Under the pieces are notes generated by a model that saw only the letters and a list, made by a program, of their open reading frames with translations, had not been told where the DNA came from and did not search any database. The translations under genes were made by a program, and so were the position numbers. Positions 8,568-17,696 of a stretch of 64,000 nt of DNA are shown in pieces. Source of the DNA: Asanoa siamensis (GTDB lineage: Bacteria > Actinomycetota > Actinomycetes > Mycobacteriales > Micromonosporaceae); NCBI RefSeq assembly GCF_016862555.1, contig NZ_BONE01000022.1, positions 53,075 to 117,074 of the forward strand, in the 5' to 3' direction. How positions within the stretch are numbered: position 1 is the first letter of the stretch; every line of letters begins with the position of its first letter.

Positions 8568-9380
8568 ATGTCGCAGGAGCCCGCGGAGTGGGCACCACCG
8601 GGGATCGACGTGACGGTCCCGCACTCCGCCCGCATGTACGACTGGTGGATCGGCGGTAAGGACAACTTCGCCGCCGACCGGGCGATGGGCGCGGCGTTCG
8701 CGGAGGCGATCCCGAGCATCCGCACGATGGCGCGGGCCAACCGGGCGTTCATGCACCGCGCGGTCCGTCACCTGGCCGCGGCCGGGGTGCGGCAGTTCCT
8801 CGACATCGGCACGGGCATCCCGACGCAGCCCAACGTCCACCAGATCGCCGAGGAGACCGGCGCGCCGACCCGGGTGGTCTACGTGGACAACGACCCGATC
8901 GTGCTGGCCCACGCGCGCGCGTTGCAGGTCAGCGGCGAGCACGGGCGCACCGCCTACATCGACGCCGACCTGCGCGAGCCCGACAAGATCCTGGCCCACC
9001 CGGAGTTGCGCGGGACGCTCGACCTCGACCAGCCGGTCGGGCTGCTGCTGATCGCGGTGCTGATGCTGCTGTCCGACGAGGACGACCCGTACGCCGTGGT
9101 CCGCACGCTCTTCGACGCCCTGCCCTCCGGCAGTTACGTCGCGATCACCCACCCCGGCCAGGATTTCGACCCGGCGGCGATGGCGGCGGTCGTCGCGGCC
9201 GCGACGCAGGGCGGGCTGACCCTCGTGCCGCGCGACCGCGCCGCGGTGACCCGCTTCCTCGACGGCGCGGAGCCGGTCGACCCGGGCGTGGTCCCGGTCC
9301 TGTCGTGGCGCCCCGACGGCCCGCCGCCCGAGGACCCGAACGCGGCCTATTACTGGGCGGGCATCGCCCGCAAGCCCTGA
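8568..9380 (+). CDS. DUF574-type SAM-dependent methyltransferase
   Basis: A 270-residue protein of the large actinobacterial S-adenosyl methyltransferase family DUF574. Diagnostic features are PHSARMYDWWIGGKDNF at residues about 17-33 (the R-x-YD-x-x-x-GGKDN motif), QFLDIGTGIPTQPNVHQ as the SAM-binding motif I, and VVYVDNDPIVLAHARAL as motif II. The substrate is unknown; these genes are highly multiplied in actinobacteria and often occur as single genes. ATG 8568 is preceded by GGGGAGG at a good distance. The next gene begins 7 bp after the stop and may be cotranscribed. Confidence 0.88.
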   Translation: MSQEPAEWAPPGIDVTVPHSARMYDWWIGGKDNFAADRAMGAAFAEAIPSIRTMARANRAFMHRAVRHLAAAGVRQFLDIGTGIPTQPNVHQIAEETGAPTRVVYVDNDPIVLAHARALQVSGEHGRTAYIDADLREPDKILAHPELRGTLDLDQPVGLLLIAVLMLLSDEDDPYAVVRTLFDALPSGSYVAITHPGQDFDPAAMAAVVAAATQGGLTLVPRDRAAVTRFLDGAEPVDPGVVPVLSWRPDGPPPEDPNAAYYWAGIARKP

Positions 9381-9387
9381 CGCTCCC

Positions 9388-9999
9388 GTGCGGCCCCTGC
9401 TGCTCGTCCCCGGCGGGTTCTGGGACGGGATGGACGGCGCGCTCTTCTGGGAACGGCCAGGTGTGGCCCCGTCGTTGCGCGGACACGGCTTCGAGGTGAT
9501 CGTCGCGGAGCGCCTGGCCCGCGCGCGGAGGTGGGCCGACGAGGCCGCACACCTCGCGCGCGCGTTGCCCGACGGGCCCGTCACGGTGGTGGCCGGTTCC
9601 AACGGCTGCTCCGCCGCGGTGCGGCTGGTGCTGTCCCGGCCCGGCCGGGTGGCGCGGCTGCTGCTCGCCTGGCCGGCCACCGCCGGTGACGCCGAGGTCG
9701 ACGGGCGCACCCGGTCGGGCCTTGCCGGGTCGGGCGCGCCGCCGTCGACGGTGGACGCACTGCTCGCGGGCGGCACGCTGCGCGGCGTCGACGACGAGGA
9801 GTTGGCCGGGCTGACGCTTCCGGTCGGCGTGCTGCCGTCGGTGCCGGACAACCCGACGCACCAGCGGCGTACGGTCGACGCCCTGCTGCGGCTCGTGCCG
9901 GGAGCGCGGGAGTTGCCCGGCTGCCCGGAGCCGCCGCGGCCGGAGTTCGCCGGACACCTCGCGGCGTTCACCGCCACGGTGGCCGCGTTCGCTTCCTAG
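9388..9999 (+). CDS. Alpha/beta-hydrolase-like protein
   Basis: A 203-residue protein that starts with MRPLLLVPGGFWDGMDG, an oxyanion-loop-like beginning of an alpha/beta-hydrolase fold, and has VVAGSNGCSAAVRLVLS at residues about 67-83, matching the nucleophile elbow G-x-S-x-G in degenerate form (G-S-N-G). A late histidine in DNPTHQRR is a candidate third catalytic residue. It is shorter than typical family members (250-300). Start GTG 9388 lies 7 bp after the methyltransferase stop. Function and substrate are unknown. It ends just ahead of a shared strong hairpin terminator. Confidence 0.6.
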   Translation: MRPLLLVPGGFWDGMDGALFWERPGVAPSLRGHGFEVIVAERLARARRWADEAAHLARALPDGPVTVVAGSNGCSAAVRLVLSRPGRVARLLLAWPATAGDAEVDGRTRSGLAGSGAPPSTVDALLAGGTLRGVDDEELAGLTLPVGVLPSVPDNPTHQRRTVDALLRLVPGARELPGCPEPPRPEFAGHLAAFTATVAAFAS

Positions 10000-10007
10000 C
10001 GACAACG

Positions 10008-10053
10008 CCGCGAGGGCTCCCGACCGGCGTGGTGCCGGCGGGAGCCCTCGCGG
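10008..10053. terminator. Bidirectional hairpin terminator
   Basis: A 15-bp perfect inverted repeat (CCGCGAGGGCTCCCG, 10008-10022, with its complement at 10039-10053) encloses a second 5-bp stem, CCGGC/GCCGG. It lies between two convergent genes, 8 bp after one stop and 14 bp from the other, so it probably ends transcription in both directions. Confidence 0.85.
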
Positions 10054-10067
10054 CTCGGTGCGATGGG

Positions 10068-10565
10068 TCAGCAGCGGACGAAGCCGTTGCCGCGCACGCT
10101 CCCGCGGTACGCGCAGGTGTCGAGCCGCGCGCCGCGCGGGCCGCTCAGCGTGGCCACGTCGCCCTCGTTGTTCCAGATGTGGGTACGGCTGCCCCAGAAG
10201 GCCTGGTTGTCGTTGGCCCGACCGAACCCGGTGTGCACCCGGATCCGCTCCCCGCCGCCGAGCCAGGTGTTGTTGTTGAAGCGGAACACGTGGTTGGCCC
10301 GGTCCTTGATCGTGTAACCCCGGAGGTTCACGGCCCGCCGGCCGTTGTTGACGATCGAGATCCACTCGCCGTTCAGGCTCGAGTTGGCGCGGCTGTCGCG
10401 GCCCGGTGCGTCGTACTGGATGCCCGAGATCTGGACGTTCGCCTGCGGGGCCCGGCCGGGGCCACGGCCACGGTCGCCCGGGTCTGCCGAAGCGGACGCG
10501 GCGCCGGCGAGAACGGCCCCGAACGCGATGGCGGCGGCGCAGGTGAGGCCAAGAAGCTTTCGCAC
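10068..10565 (-). CDS. Secreted lamin-tail domain protein
   Basis: A 165-residue exported protein. Residues 1-28 are a Sec signal peptide (MRKLLGLTCAAAIAFGAV, cleavage after ASA). The rest is one lamin-tail (LTD) immunoglobulin-like domain: GEWISIVNNG, the strand RAVNLRGYTIKDRANHVFRF, the Gly-rich turn LGGGERIRVHTG and WNNEGDVATL are all typical. Two cysteines near the end may form a disulfide. Bacterial LTD proteins are often attached to nucleases or stand alone in the cell envelope; a lone one has no assigned activity. A 7-bp inverted repeat lies about 30 bp upstream of the start. Confidence 0.8.
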   Translation of the reverse strand: MRKLLGLTCAAAIAFGAVLAGAASASADPGDRGRGPGRAPQANVQISGIQYDAPGRDSRANSSLNGEWISIVNNGRRAVNLRGYTIKDRANHVFRFNNNTWLGGGERIRVHTGFGRANDNQAFWGSRTHIWNNEGDVATLSGPRGARLDTCAYRGSVRGNGFVRC

Positions 10566-10596
10566 GATTTCCTCCGGTGAATCACTGTTCCAACAG

Positions 10597-10622
10597 GGAT
10601 GTCTAGATAAAACAGGACATCC
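10597..10622 (-). promoter_or_regulatory. Inverted repeat upstream of the lamin-tail gene
   Basis: GGATGTC (10597-10603) and GACATCC (10616-10622) form inverted 7-bp arms around an A+T-rich 12-base spacer, about 32 bp before the lamin-tail start. The spacing of about 19 bp between arm centres, roughly two helical turns, fits a dimeric regulator site. No regulator can be named. Confidence 0.35.
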
Positions 10623-10816
10623 GGCGCCCTGTCATCAGGCAATACGTGTCTCGGTGTCCGAATCGTCGGTTTCATCCCAATGCGGTCGCCGCAGCGGTCG
10701 AGGGCCCCTGCCCGGTCGGCACCCCCCGTCAGCCGTTCGGCCAACGGCGGCTCAACCCGGCCGTCAACCGGCAGCGCACCAGCGCCATTTGATATGTGCG
10801 CTGTAGACTATGGGAC

Positions 10817-11329
10817 ATGTCCCTCAAGCACGCCATCCTCGGTCTGCTGGACCTCCGGCCCAGGACGGGCTACGACCTCAAGAAGGCCTTCGACGACACG
10901 GCCCGGCACTTCTGGGCGGCGGACCGGTCGCAGATCTACCGCACCCTCGCCGGCCTGCACGCCGACGGTTTGCTCGAGGAGCGCGTGATCGCCCAACGCT
11001 CCCGCCCCGACAGGCACGAATACCGGCTGACCGACGACGGCCGCGCCGAGCTCCAGCGCTGGCTGCGCTCCCCCGCCCCCGTGGAGCCGTCGCGCGAGGC
11101 GTTCCTGGCCAGGATCTTCTTCGCCGGTCAGGCCGACGATCCCGAGGTCGTGCGCACGCTGGCGGGCGAGCGGCGCGCGCTGGCCCACGAGCGGCTCGAC
11201 GAGCTGCGGGCGTTGACCGCTCACACGGACACCTTCGCGGGACGGTTGCGGGCGCTGACCCTGCGCGCCGGCATCCTGCACCTCGAAACGGAACTGCGCT
11301 GGCTCGACGAGGTCGAGGCGGCACTCTGA
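10817..11329 (+). CDS. PadR family transcriptional regulator
   Basis: A 170-residue PadR-type repressor. The winged helix-turn-helix (residues 1-85) contains MSLKHAILGLLDLRPRTGYD, SQIYRTLAGLHADGLLEE and the wing HEYRLTDDGRAELQRWL; residues 90-170 form the alpha-helical dimerisation domain of the Vir_act_alpha_C kind. ATG 10817 was chosen over an upstream in-frame ATG at 10796 because it gives the exact family start; a TAGACT hexamer 8 bp before it suggests a leaderless transcript. The stop overlaps the next ATG by one base (TGATG), so the hydrolase and perhaps the DinB-like gene are in its operon and may be its targets. Confidence 0.88.
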   Translation: MSLKHAILGLLDLRPRTGYDLKKAFDDTARHFWAADRSQIYRTLAGLHADGLLEERVIAQRSRPDRHEYRLTDDGRAELQRWLRSPAPVEPSREAFLARIFFAGQADDPEVVRTLAGERRALAHERLDELRALTAHTDTFAGRLRALTLRAGILHLETELRWLDEVEAAL

Positions 11330-12122
11330 TGTTCGTCGCCGAGCACCACCCACACGCCGACGAGACCGTCCTGTTCCTGCACGGCGGCAACGTGGCGGGC
11401 TGGATGTGGCGCGACCTGGCGGCCACGCTGCCGGACCACCACTGCCTGATCCCCGACCTGCCCGGCTTCGGCGCGTCCCGCACGCGACCCTGGACGACCC
11501 TCGAAGCGGTGGCGGACGCGGTGGCGGAGATCGTCCGTGCCCGCGCACACGACGGACGCGCACATGTCGTCGGCCTGTCGCTCGGCGCCGTGGTGGGCAC
11601 CGTCCTCCTCGCCCGCCACCCCGACGTGGCCGCCAGCGCGCTGCTCACCGGAGCGCCGCTGCGTGGCGTGGGCCGCGCGACCCGCGCGGCGGGTCTGGTG
11701 CAACTCCGGTGCTGGGTTCGCGGGCGTACTGGCGCCTGCTGGCCGGCGGCTACCGGTTGCCCGCCGACGCGGTCGCCGAGTTCGTCGCGACGGGCCTGGC
11801 CATCGACCGCCCGTCGGCCCACCGGATGATGACCCAGGTCTACGCGGGCGTGCCGGCCGCGACCCTCGACCTGTTGCGCCGGGTCGGCACGCCGATGCTG
11901 GCGCTGGCGGGCGCCCGCGAGCCGAAGACGGTGCACCGCGCGCTGACCGAGATCACGTCGCGCGCACCGCACGCGACCGCCCGGCTGGTGCCGCGGATGC
12001 ACCACGTCTGGACCGCCGAGGACCCACACCTGTTCCGCCGCGTCCTCCTGCACTGGCTGACCACCCGCGAGCCGGCACCGGGGTTGCTGCCGCCTGGCAG
12101 GATCGCTCGTCATGATCGATGA
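11329..12122 (+). pseudogene. Alpha/beta hydrolase with a frameshift
   Basis: The reading frame from ATG 11329 encodes the first half of a hydrolase: the oxyanion segment VLFLHGGNVAGWMWRDL, then LIPDLPGFGAS and the nucleophile elbow VVGLSLGAVVG, with serine in G-L-S-L-G. Around 11,690-11,710 the family similarity leaves this frame and continues in the -1 frame (VLGSRAYWRLLAGGY onward), with the expected acid region and the catalytic histidine in RMHHVWTAEDPHLF, ending at 12122. One base appears to be missing. Without it the gene would encode about 264 residues. It starts on the PadR stop (TGATG) and overlaps the next gene by 11 bp. Either true decay or a sequence error. Confidence 0.75.
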
Positions 12123-12696
12123 GTTCGCGAAGGACTACCTGCACCGGCAGCTTCGCCACAACCGCGAGACGATGCTGTGGAAGCTCGACGGGCTGTCCGA
12201 GTACGACATCCGCCGCCCGCTCACCACGACCGGCACCAACCTGCTCGGTCTGGTCAAGCACCTGGCCCTGACCGAGGCCCGCTACTTCGGGCTGGTCTTC
12301 GGCCGGCCCTTCCCCGAGGCCATGCCCGCCTGGGACGACCTCGACGCCCGGGGCACCGACATGTGGGCGACCGCCGACGAGACGCGCGCGGACGTCGTCG
12401 ACCGCTACCAGCGGGTCTGGGCCCACGCCGACGCGACGATCAACGCGCTCCAGATCGACGCACCCGGTCACGTGCCCTGGTGGCCGCGGCCCGACGTCAT
12501 GCTGTTCAACATCCTCGCCCACCTGGTCAACGAGACCAGCCGGCACGCCGGGCACGCCGACATCCTGCGTGAGCAGCTCGACGGGTCCACCGGGACGACC
12601 GCCGAGTACGCACCCGAGCGGCGCGACTGGTCCGCCCGCCGCGCGACGATCGAGCAGGCCGCCAGAGCGGCGGCGGACGGAGGGAGCCCGCGGTAA
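12112..12696 (+). CDS. DinB-like (DUF664) protein
   Basis: A 194-residue protein of the DinB/DUF664 four-helix-bundle superfamily. Supporting segments are TTTGTNLLGLVKHLALTEARYFG (residues about 38-60) with the metal-ligand-type histidine, and ILAHLVNETSRHAGHADILREQLDG (about 130-154), which holds the paired H-x-x-H histidines. Actinobacterial members of this superfamily include mycothiol-dependent transferases, but many are of unknown activity. ATG 12112 overlaps the end of the hydrolase frame by 11 bp. The stop codon lies inside the loop of a hairpin terminator. Confidence 0.8.
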   Translation: MIDEFAKDYLHRQLRHNRETMLWKLDGLSEYDIRRPLTTTGTNLLGLVKHLALTEARYFGLVFGRPFPEAMPAWDDLDARGTDMWATADETRADVVDRYQRVWAHADATINALQIDAPGHVPWWPRPDVMLFNILAHLVNETSRHAGHADILREQLDGSTGTTAEYAPERRDWSARRATIEQAARAAADGGSPR

Positions 12697-12708
12697 CGGG
12701 CTCCCTCC
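12679..12708. terminator. Hairpin terminator overlapping a stop codon
   Basis: A perfect 12-bp stem, GGAGGGAGCCCG and its complement, with a 6-base loop CGGTAA that contains the TAA stop of the DinB-like gene. The convergent M36 gene stops at 12720, so the hairpin serves both directions. Confidence 0.8.
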
Positions 12709-12719
12709 TCACGCGGAAC

Positions 12720-15659
12720 TCAGGCCAGGAAGGCCTGGAACTCGGCGGCCCGGACGAAGTCGTCCTGGACGCTGCCCGCCGCGCAGTCGGTCGTGTACTG
12801 CGGGTCCTGGTCCTGCTCACCGGCGTAGTCGGGCGCGCCGGTGCACTGGTTGGTGACGACCTCGAAGCGCAGGTGGGTCGCCAGCGTCGGCTTGATCCGG
12901 AAGCCCTCCAGCAGCAGCTCCGGAGCCCTCGGCCGCGGCGCGACCGACGGGAACGCGTCGGCCGGGCTCGTGTAGACGGCCCGGAAGTCGGCCGGGTTCG
13001 CGCACGTCACCGCGCCCCGCGCGACACACGCGGACACCTTGAACTGCCGCAGCGCGGTGAACCTGTTCTGCCCGCCCGCATCGGGGTCACCCGTGATCGC
13101 CGGCCGCAGCATGGCGCTCACCTGCACCCGGCTGACGAGCTGCGCGCCGCCGGCCAGGTCGACCGTGACCTGCTTGCCGGCGACCGGGCTGTTCAGCGAC
13201 GCCCAGTTGGTGGCCTCGTCGTCGTCGATCAGCCTGGCCTGGTTGACGCCGTCGCCGGTGGCGGTGGCGCCGGCCGCGGCCGAGGCGACGTTCTGCAGCA
13301 TGATCACCGGCAGCGGCACGGTCTGGCCGGCCTTGACGGTGACCGGGCCGACCCGGACCATGCCTCGGCCCGGTGCCTGCACCAGGAACTCGTAGGTGCC
13401 CGGCACCAGGGCCACCTCGCTGCCCAGCGGCGTCGCCGCGTCGGTGTCGGCGACCGGCACCGCGCGGGCCTGGTAGCGACCCACGTAGAGCTTGGCGCCG
13501 GCCAGCGCGCCGGTGCCGCCGCCGAGCGCGACGGGCTTGAACAGCACCCGTGCCTCGTTGGCGTGCGGTGACGCGAAGCTCGGCACCGGGTCGACGTCGG
13601 CCGGCCCGGCGCTGCTGGCACCCTCGCCCAGACCGCGCTTGGCGAACGCGTTCCAGAGCAGGTCCTGGTTGGCACCGCCGAACCGGATCTGGTCGGCCGC
13701 CAGCAGCGCGTCGCGGGAGTCGACCATGCTGATCCCGCTCACACCCAGCAGCAGGTACGAGTCGAAGACGAGTTGGATCCAGCGGCGGTTGCCCGGGCAC
13801 GCGGTGACGGGCCGCGAACCGTTGGCGCACGCCTTCTGGATCGCGGCGTTGCCGGACCCGTACCGCTTCATCATCGCGGCCCGGATGTCGTAGTTGGCCG
13901 CCGTCCAGACCTCGCCCGAGGCGTGCACCTGGAGCCCGACGAAGTCGTAGTCGACGGAGCTGTAGTTGAGCGGGCTGTCGGCCATGTTGTAGTTGCGGAT
14001 GCCGGCGATCGGGTCCGACGTCACGTACTGGCCGATCGTCGTGCCGCGGATCCCCGGGGGCGCGTAGCCGTGCTCGTACGCGTACTCGATCGCGAGCTGG
14101 TCGGACCAGCTCTCGCTCATGCCCTGCGGGCTGCTCAGGCCGGCGTTCGGCCCGGCGATCATGCGGTTGGTGACGGCGTGCCCGTACTCGTGGGCGATCA
14201 CCGACATGTCGTAGTCGCCGTCGACGCACGGTGCGTAGAAGCTGCCGGGGATCGCCTGCCACAGGTACATGTTGGTGATCGGCGCGGTGCCTTCCGGCGG
14301 CGTGATCTGGTTGGCGTTGTCGCGGGCGGCGAAGGTGGGGAACCCGCCGGCGATGCCACCGGCCTGCGCGTTGCCCTGCTCGTAGTCGAGCCCGAGCCCG
14401 CCCTTGCCGTAGTTGTCGCCCTGCATGTTCCAGGCCTGCTCGGTGAACCCGAGGTGGTAGGTCCAGTCGTGCATCCGGTTGTGCATCGCGAACAGGTTGG
14501 CCCGGGCGGCGTCGATGTCGTTGCGCTCCGGGGAGGTGAACACCGTCGGGTCGCAGCCCCGCTCGTACCACTGGTTGGTCCAGGGGTAGTGGTAGTCGCG
14601 GTCCGGCCGCGGGGTCGCGGTCTCCGTGCCGACGGTGAACGGGTCGGCGCTGTTCCAGTTGTGCACGGCGATCGCGTTGTTGCCGCGGGTCGTGTTGGTG
14701 GACAGGCCGGTCGCCGGGTCGACGTCCCAGGCGTTCGGTGAGGCCGGCGTGCCGACGACCTCTTCGCAGCCGCGCGCGCTGGTCCAGCACCAGTCGACGC
14801 GGGTGTCCCGCGAGCTGTAGTCGACCCGCGGGCTGTGCGGGAAGACGTTCCATTGTGGGTTGTCGGAGTCGTGATGGTCCACCAGGTCCTCGCGGAGCAG
14901 CACGCCGCCGTCGCGAGCGTCCACATAGGTGGAGTAACCGACGTCCCCGTCGGCGACGAGCACCACCTGGTACGCCGCGCGGGCGCCCCGGTCGGCGGTG
15001 GGCACCGCGACGAGGTCGGTGCGCAGGACCCGGGCACCCGAGGCCGCGGCGTCGGCGATCGCGACGCGTTCCGCCTCGGCCGCCGAGAGCGTCGCCGGCT
15101 CCGGCGCGCCGCCGTCGCGGGCCAGCGAGGAGCTGACGTGCCAGACCGCGCCGCCGCGTACGCCCACGCTGAGGATGCCGTCCTGCCCGGCGGGCAGGTC
15201 GCCGAACCGCTGCCGCATGATGACGGCGGCGCCTTCGCCCAGCGGCCGCACCGTGAGCAGCTCGAGCGCGGCGACGCCGGACTCGGACAGCCCCAGCAGC
15301 TCGCGGTTGGCGGTCACGTATTCGCGGGCCGCCGTCGCCGGGTCGGCGGACAGCCCGGTGGCCAGCGCGCGGCCGGTCGGCGCCACCGTGGCGACGGTGC
15401 CGAGGTTGTTGTAGCTCACCCGCGCCTGCGCCCGGCTCGCCCGGTCGCGCTGCGCGCCGGTCGGCGCGATGGCGCCCCGGCGGTTGTCCTTGTCGCCCGA
15501 ACCGGCGTGGTCGCCCTGCACCACACTGCCGCCGGCCGGCCCACGCTGCTGCTGTGGTGCCGAGCCCGCGGCGCCGCCGGCCGCACCGGACGCGAGAACC
15601 AGCACCGCTGCGGTCAGCAGGACGGTGGACCCTCGCCGGCCAAGAAGTCGTCTTTGCAC
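12720..15659 (-). CDS. Secreted fungalysin-type metallopeptidase (M36)
   Basis: A 979-residue secreted zinc protease. An N-terminal signal (RRGSTVLLTAAVLVLASGAAGG) is followed by an FTP-like propeptide (about residues 80-260), the M36 catalytic domain (about 290-690) with the zinc motif HEYGHAVTNRM (H490 and H494) and downstream ESWSDQLAIEYAYE carrying the third ligand, then C-terminal beta-rich domains with a discoidin-like segment. GTG 15659 was chosen because AGAGGAGGGG lies directly upstream and the signal peptide begins there; a longer frame to 15866 has no export signal at its start. A stable hairpin covers the leader just upstream. Fungalysins degrade proteins outside the cell. Confidence 0.88.
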   Translation of the reverse strand: MQRRLLGRRGSTVLLTAAVLVLASGAAGGAAGSAPQQQRGPAGGSVVQGDHAGSGDKDNRRGAIAPTGAQRDRASRAQARVSYNNLGTVATVAPTGRALATGLSADPATAAREYVTANRELLGLSESGVAALELLTVRPLGEGAAVIMRQRFGDLPAGQDGILSVGVRGGAVWHVSSSLARDGGAPEPATLSAAEAERVAIADAAASGARVLRTDLVAVPTADRGARAAYQVVLVADGDVGYSTYVDARDGGVLLREDLVDHHDSDNPQWNVFPHSPRVDYSSRDTRVDWCWTSARGCEEVVGTPASPNAWDVDPATGLSTNTTRGNNAIAVHNWNSADPFTVGTETATPRPDRDYHYPWTNQWYERGCDPTVFTSPERNDIDAARANLFAMHNRMHDWTYHLGFTEQAWNMQGDNYGKGGLGLDYEQGNAQAGGIAGGFPTFAARDNANQITPPEGTAPITNMYLWQAIPGSFYAPCVDGDYDMSVIAHEYGHAVTNRMIAGPNAGLSSPQGMSESWSDQLAIEYAYEHGYAPPGIRGTTIGQYVTSDPIAGIRNYNMADSPLNYSSVDYDFVGLQVHASGEVWTAANYDIRAAMMKRYGSGNAAIQKACANGSRPVTACPGNRRWIQLVFDSYLLLGVSGISMVDSRDALLAADQIRFGGANQDLLWNAFAKRGLGEGASSAGPADVDPVPSFASPHANEARVLFKPVALGGGTGALAGAKLYVGRYQARAVPVADTDAATPLGSEVALVPGTYEFLVQAPGRGMVRVGPVTVKAGQTVPLPVIMLQNVASAAAGATATGDGVNQARLIDDDEATNWASLNSPVAGKQVTVDLAGGAQLVSRVQVSAMLRPAITGDPDAGGQNRFTALRQFKVSACVARGAVTCANPADFRAVYTSPADAFPSVAPRPRAPELLLEGFRIKPTLATHLRFEVVTNQCTGAPDYAGEQDQDPQYTTDCAAGSVQDDFVRAAEFQAFLA

Positions 15660-15666
15660 GGCCCCT

Positions 15667-15699
15667 CCTCTCCGGACGGCTGCGTTGCCGTCGGAGAGG
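15667..15699 (-). promoter_or_regulatory. Leader hairpin partly covering the M36 ribosome site
   Basis: In the mRNA, CCTCTCCG-ACGGC pairs with GCCGT-CGGAGAGG through 13 bp with one bulged base and a 6-base loop. The 3' arm contains GGAGAGG and ends 7 bases before the GTG start; only AGGGG remains outside the stem. It could restrain translation or stabilise the transcript. It is not a terminator in an obvious way, since translation starts just after it. Confidence 0.5.
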
Positions 15700-15844
15700 A
15701 ATCTACGGATGATATTGATCTCCGGGAATCCCCTGGATGGACGTGAATCGATCTGATCCTGAGGGTCTTGATCTCCAGCCGCCGACCGCATAGGTTGCCC
15801 TCCGCCACGTCGCGCGGCGACGGGCAGCCATGGGGAGGCAACAC

Positions 15845-17689
15845 ATGATCGGCGCCGTGCGCGCACTCGTCTCGGTCGTCATGCTGGCCGGCTTCTACGT
15901 CGTGGCGCTGCTGCAACTCGTCGCGCTGGTCGCCGTCGGCTTCCTGATCGCGGACTGGACCACCGGGCTGGTCGCGGTCAAGATCGTGGTGCCGGTGCTG
16001 ATCGCCGCGATCGGCGCGCTGGCGGTGTCGATGTGGCGGGCGATCAGGCACCGGCCCGACCCGGCGGTGGGCGTGCCGGTCACGGAGGCCGAGGCGCCCG
16101 CGCTCTGGGCGACGGTCCGCGAGCTGGCCGCCGAGGTACGCACCAGGATGCCCGACGAGATCCGGCTCATGCCCGACGTCAACGCCGGGGTCAGCGAGGA
16201 CGCCCGCCTGCTCGGCCTGGTCGGCGGCCGGCGCTACCTCTACATCGGACTCCCGCTGCTCCAGGCGATGACCGTCGACCAGCTCCGGGCGGTGCTGGCG
16301 CACGAGCTCGGCCACTACTCGGGCCTGCATACCCGGCTCGCCGGGATCGCCTACCGCGGCCGGCTCTCCATCGCCGGCACGGTCGGCGCGCTGCCGCCGT
16401 ACAACCCGACGGGTTGGGTCTTCCGCGGTTACGGGCGCCTCTACCGGCTGGTCGACAACGTGGTGTCGCGGCGGCAGGAGCTCGAGGCCGACCGCGCCGC
16501 CGTGCGCGTCGCGGGCCGGACGGCCGCCATCTCCGCGCTGCGCGAGCTGCCCGGCCTGGACGCGGCGTGGGACTTCTTCTTCTCCCGGTACGTGGAGCTG
16601 GGCTGGACGGCCCGGTTCGCGCCCGACGACCTGTTCGGCGGCTTCGGCGCGCTGCTCGCGGCGCGCACGGACGAGTTGGCGAAGCTGCGCGAGCGCGAGC
16701 CCGAGGCGACGTCGTCGGCCTGGGACACCCACCCCGCTCTCGGCGTACGCGTGGCCGCGATGGCGGGTGCCCCCGAGGTCGACCGCGTGGCGGACGACCG
16801 CCCGGCCGGCGCGCTGCTGCCCTACCTGGCGGCGACGGGCCGGCGGATGCAGCAGGTGCTGATCGACGTCGGTGACCGGCAGGTGCTGCCGTGGCCGGAG
16901 TTCACCGCCGCCGCGATCGCCTCCGGCGACCAGCACGGCGCCGACTCCGTGCTGCGCGCGGCGGCCCGCGCCACCGGCGCGCAGGTGGTCAGCCTGGAGA
17001 CCGTGTTCGGGCTCGTCGCCGACGACAAGCTGGGCGAGTTCGCGGCGCCGTTCTTCGAGAACGCGACCCGGCGCGAGGCGGCGGCCCGGTTCGCCGGGCC
17101 CATGACGCTGCTGCTGCGGGTGGCGGCCGTGCGCTCCGGCGCCGGGCGGTGGGTGCACTCGTGGTCCGAGCCGGCGGAGTTCGCGGGCGTCGACGGGCGG
17201 GCCCTGCCGCTGCGGGAGATCGCCGAGCTGGCCGTGGCGCCGGCGACGCTCGACGAGGCCCGCAAGCGCCTGGCCGACCTGGGCATCGACCCGGCCGCCG
17301 CCGCGATCGTGGAGGAACGGGCCACCGCGCGGGGTGCGCACATCATCGCCGGGATGGCCAACGTCAAGGTCGACGGCGTCGGGCACGACATCCTGCTGCT
17401 CAACAACGGGTTCGTCTTCGTGGCCGACCCGGGCGACGTCGACAAGGGCCGCACGCGGCTGCGCGCGCTGGCGGGGTCCGGACCGGCCGAGGAGCTGGCG
17501 CGTACCCACCGGTTCCTGCCCTACGAGGAGGTCGCTTCGGCGCGGGTCGAGAAGCGGACGCCGATCCGGGCGACGCTGACCCTGCACGACGGGACGACCA
17601 TCGCGCTCCAGGAGAAATGGGGCAGCGAGGACCTCGAGAAGGACAGCCGGGAGACCATGCACGAGGTGCTCGCCCAGCTCGGGAGTTAG
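15845..17689 (+). CDS. M48 family membrane metallopeptidase
   Basis: A 614-residue integral membrane protease. Two N-terminal membrane segments (about residues 6-30 and 36-60) precede the catalytic region with HELGH at residues 153-157 and RQELEADRAAV giving the third zinc ligand at about E214, as in HtpX/Ste24-like M48 enzymes. The C-terminal 300 residues are long and soluble, with no family I recognise; they include a repeated strand-helix pattern near LLLNNGFVFVADPGD. ATG 15845 has GGGGAGG upstream; an ATG at 15830 is possible. It is divergent from the M36 gene, 185 bp apart. Confidence 0.85.
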   Translation: MIGAVRALVSVVMLAGFYVVALLQLVALVAVGFLIADWTTGLVAVKIVVPVLIAAIGALAVSMWRAIRHRPDPAVGVPVTEAEAPALWATVRELAAEVRTRMPDEIRLMPDVNAGVSEDARLLGLVGGRRYLYIGLPLLQAMTVDQLRAVLAHELGHYSGLHTRLAGIAYRGRLSIAGTVGALPPYNPTGWVFRGYGRLYRLVDNVVSRRQELEADRAAVRVAGRTAAISALRELPGLDAAWDFFFSRYVELGWTARFAPDDLFGGFGALLAARTDELAKLREREPEATSSAWDTHPALGVRVAAMAGAPEVDRVADDRPAGALLPYLAATGRRMQQVLIDVGDRQVLPWPEFTAAAIASGDQHGADSVLRAAARATGAQVVSLETVFGLVADDKLGEFAAPFFENATRREAAARFAGPMTLLLRVAAVRSGAGRWVHSWSEPAEFAGVDGRALPLREIAELAVAPATLDEARKRLADLGIDPAAAAIVEERATARGAHIIAGMANVKVDGVGHDILLLNNGFVFVADPGDVDKGRTRLRALAGSGPAEELARTHRFLPYEEVASARVEKRTPIRATLTLHDGTTIALQEKWGSEDLEKDSRETMHEVLAQLGS

Positions 17690-17696
17690 GACTTCG

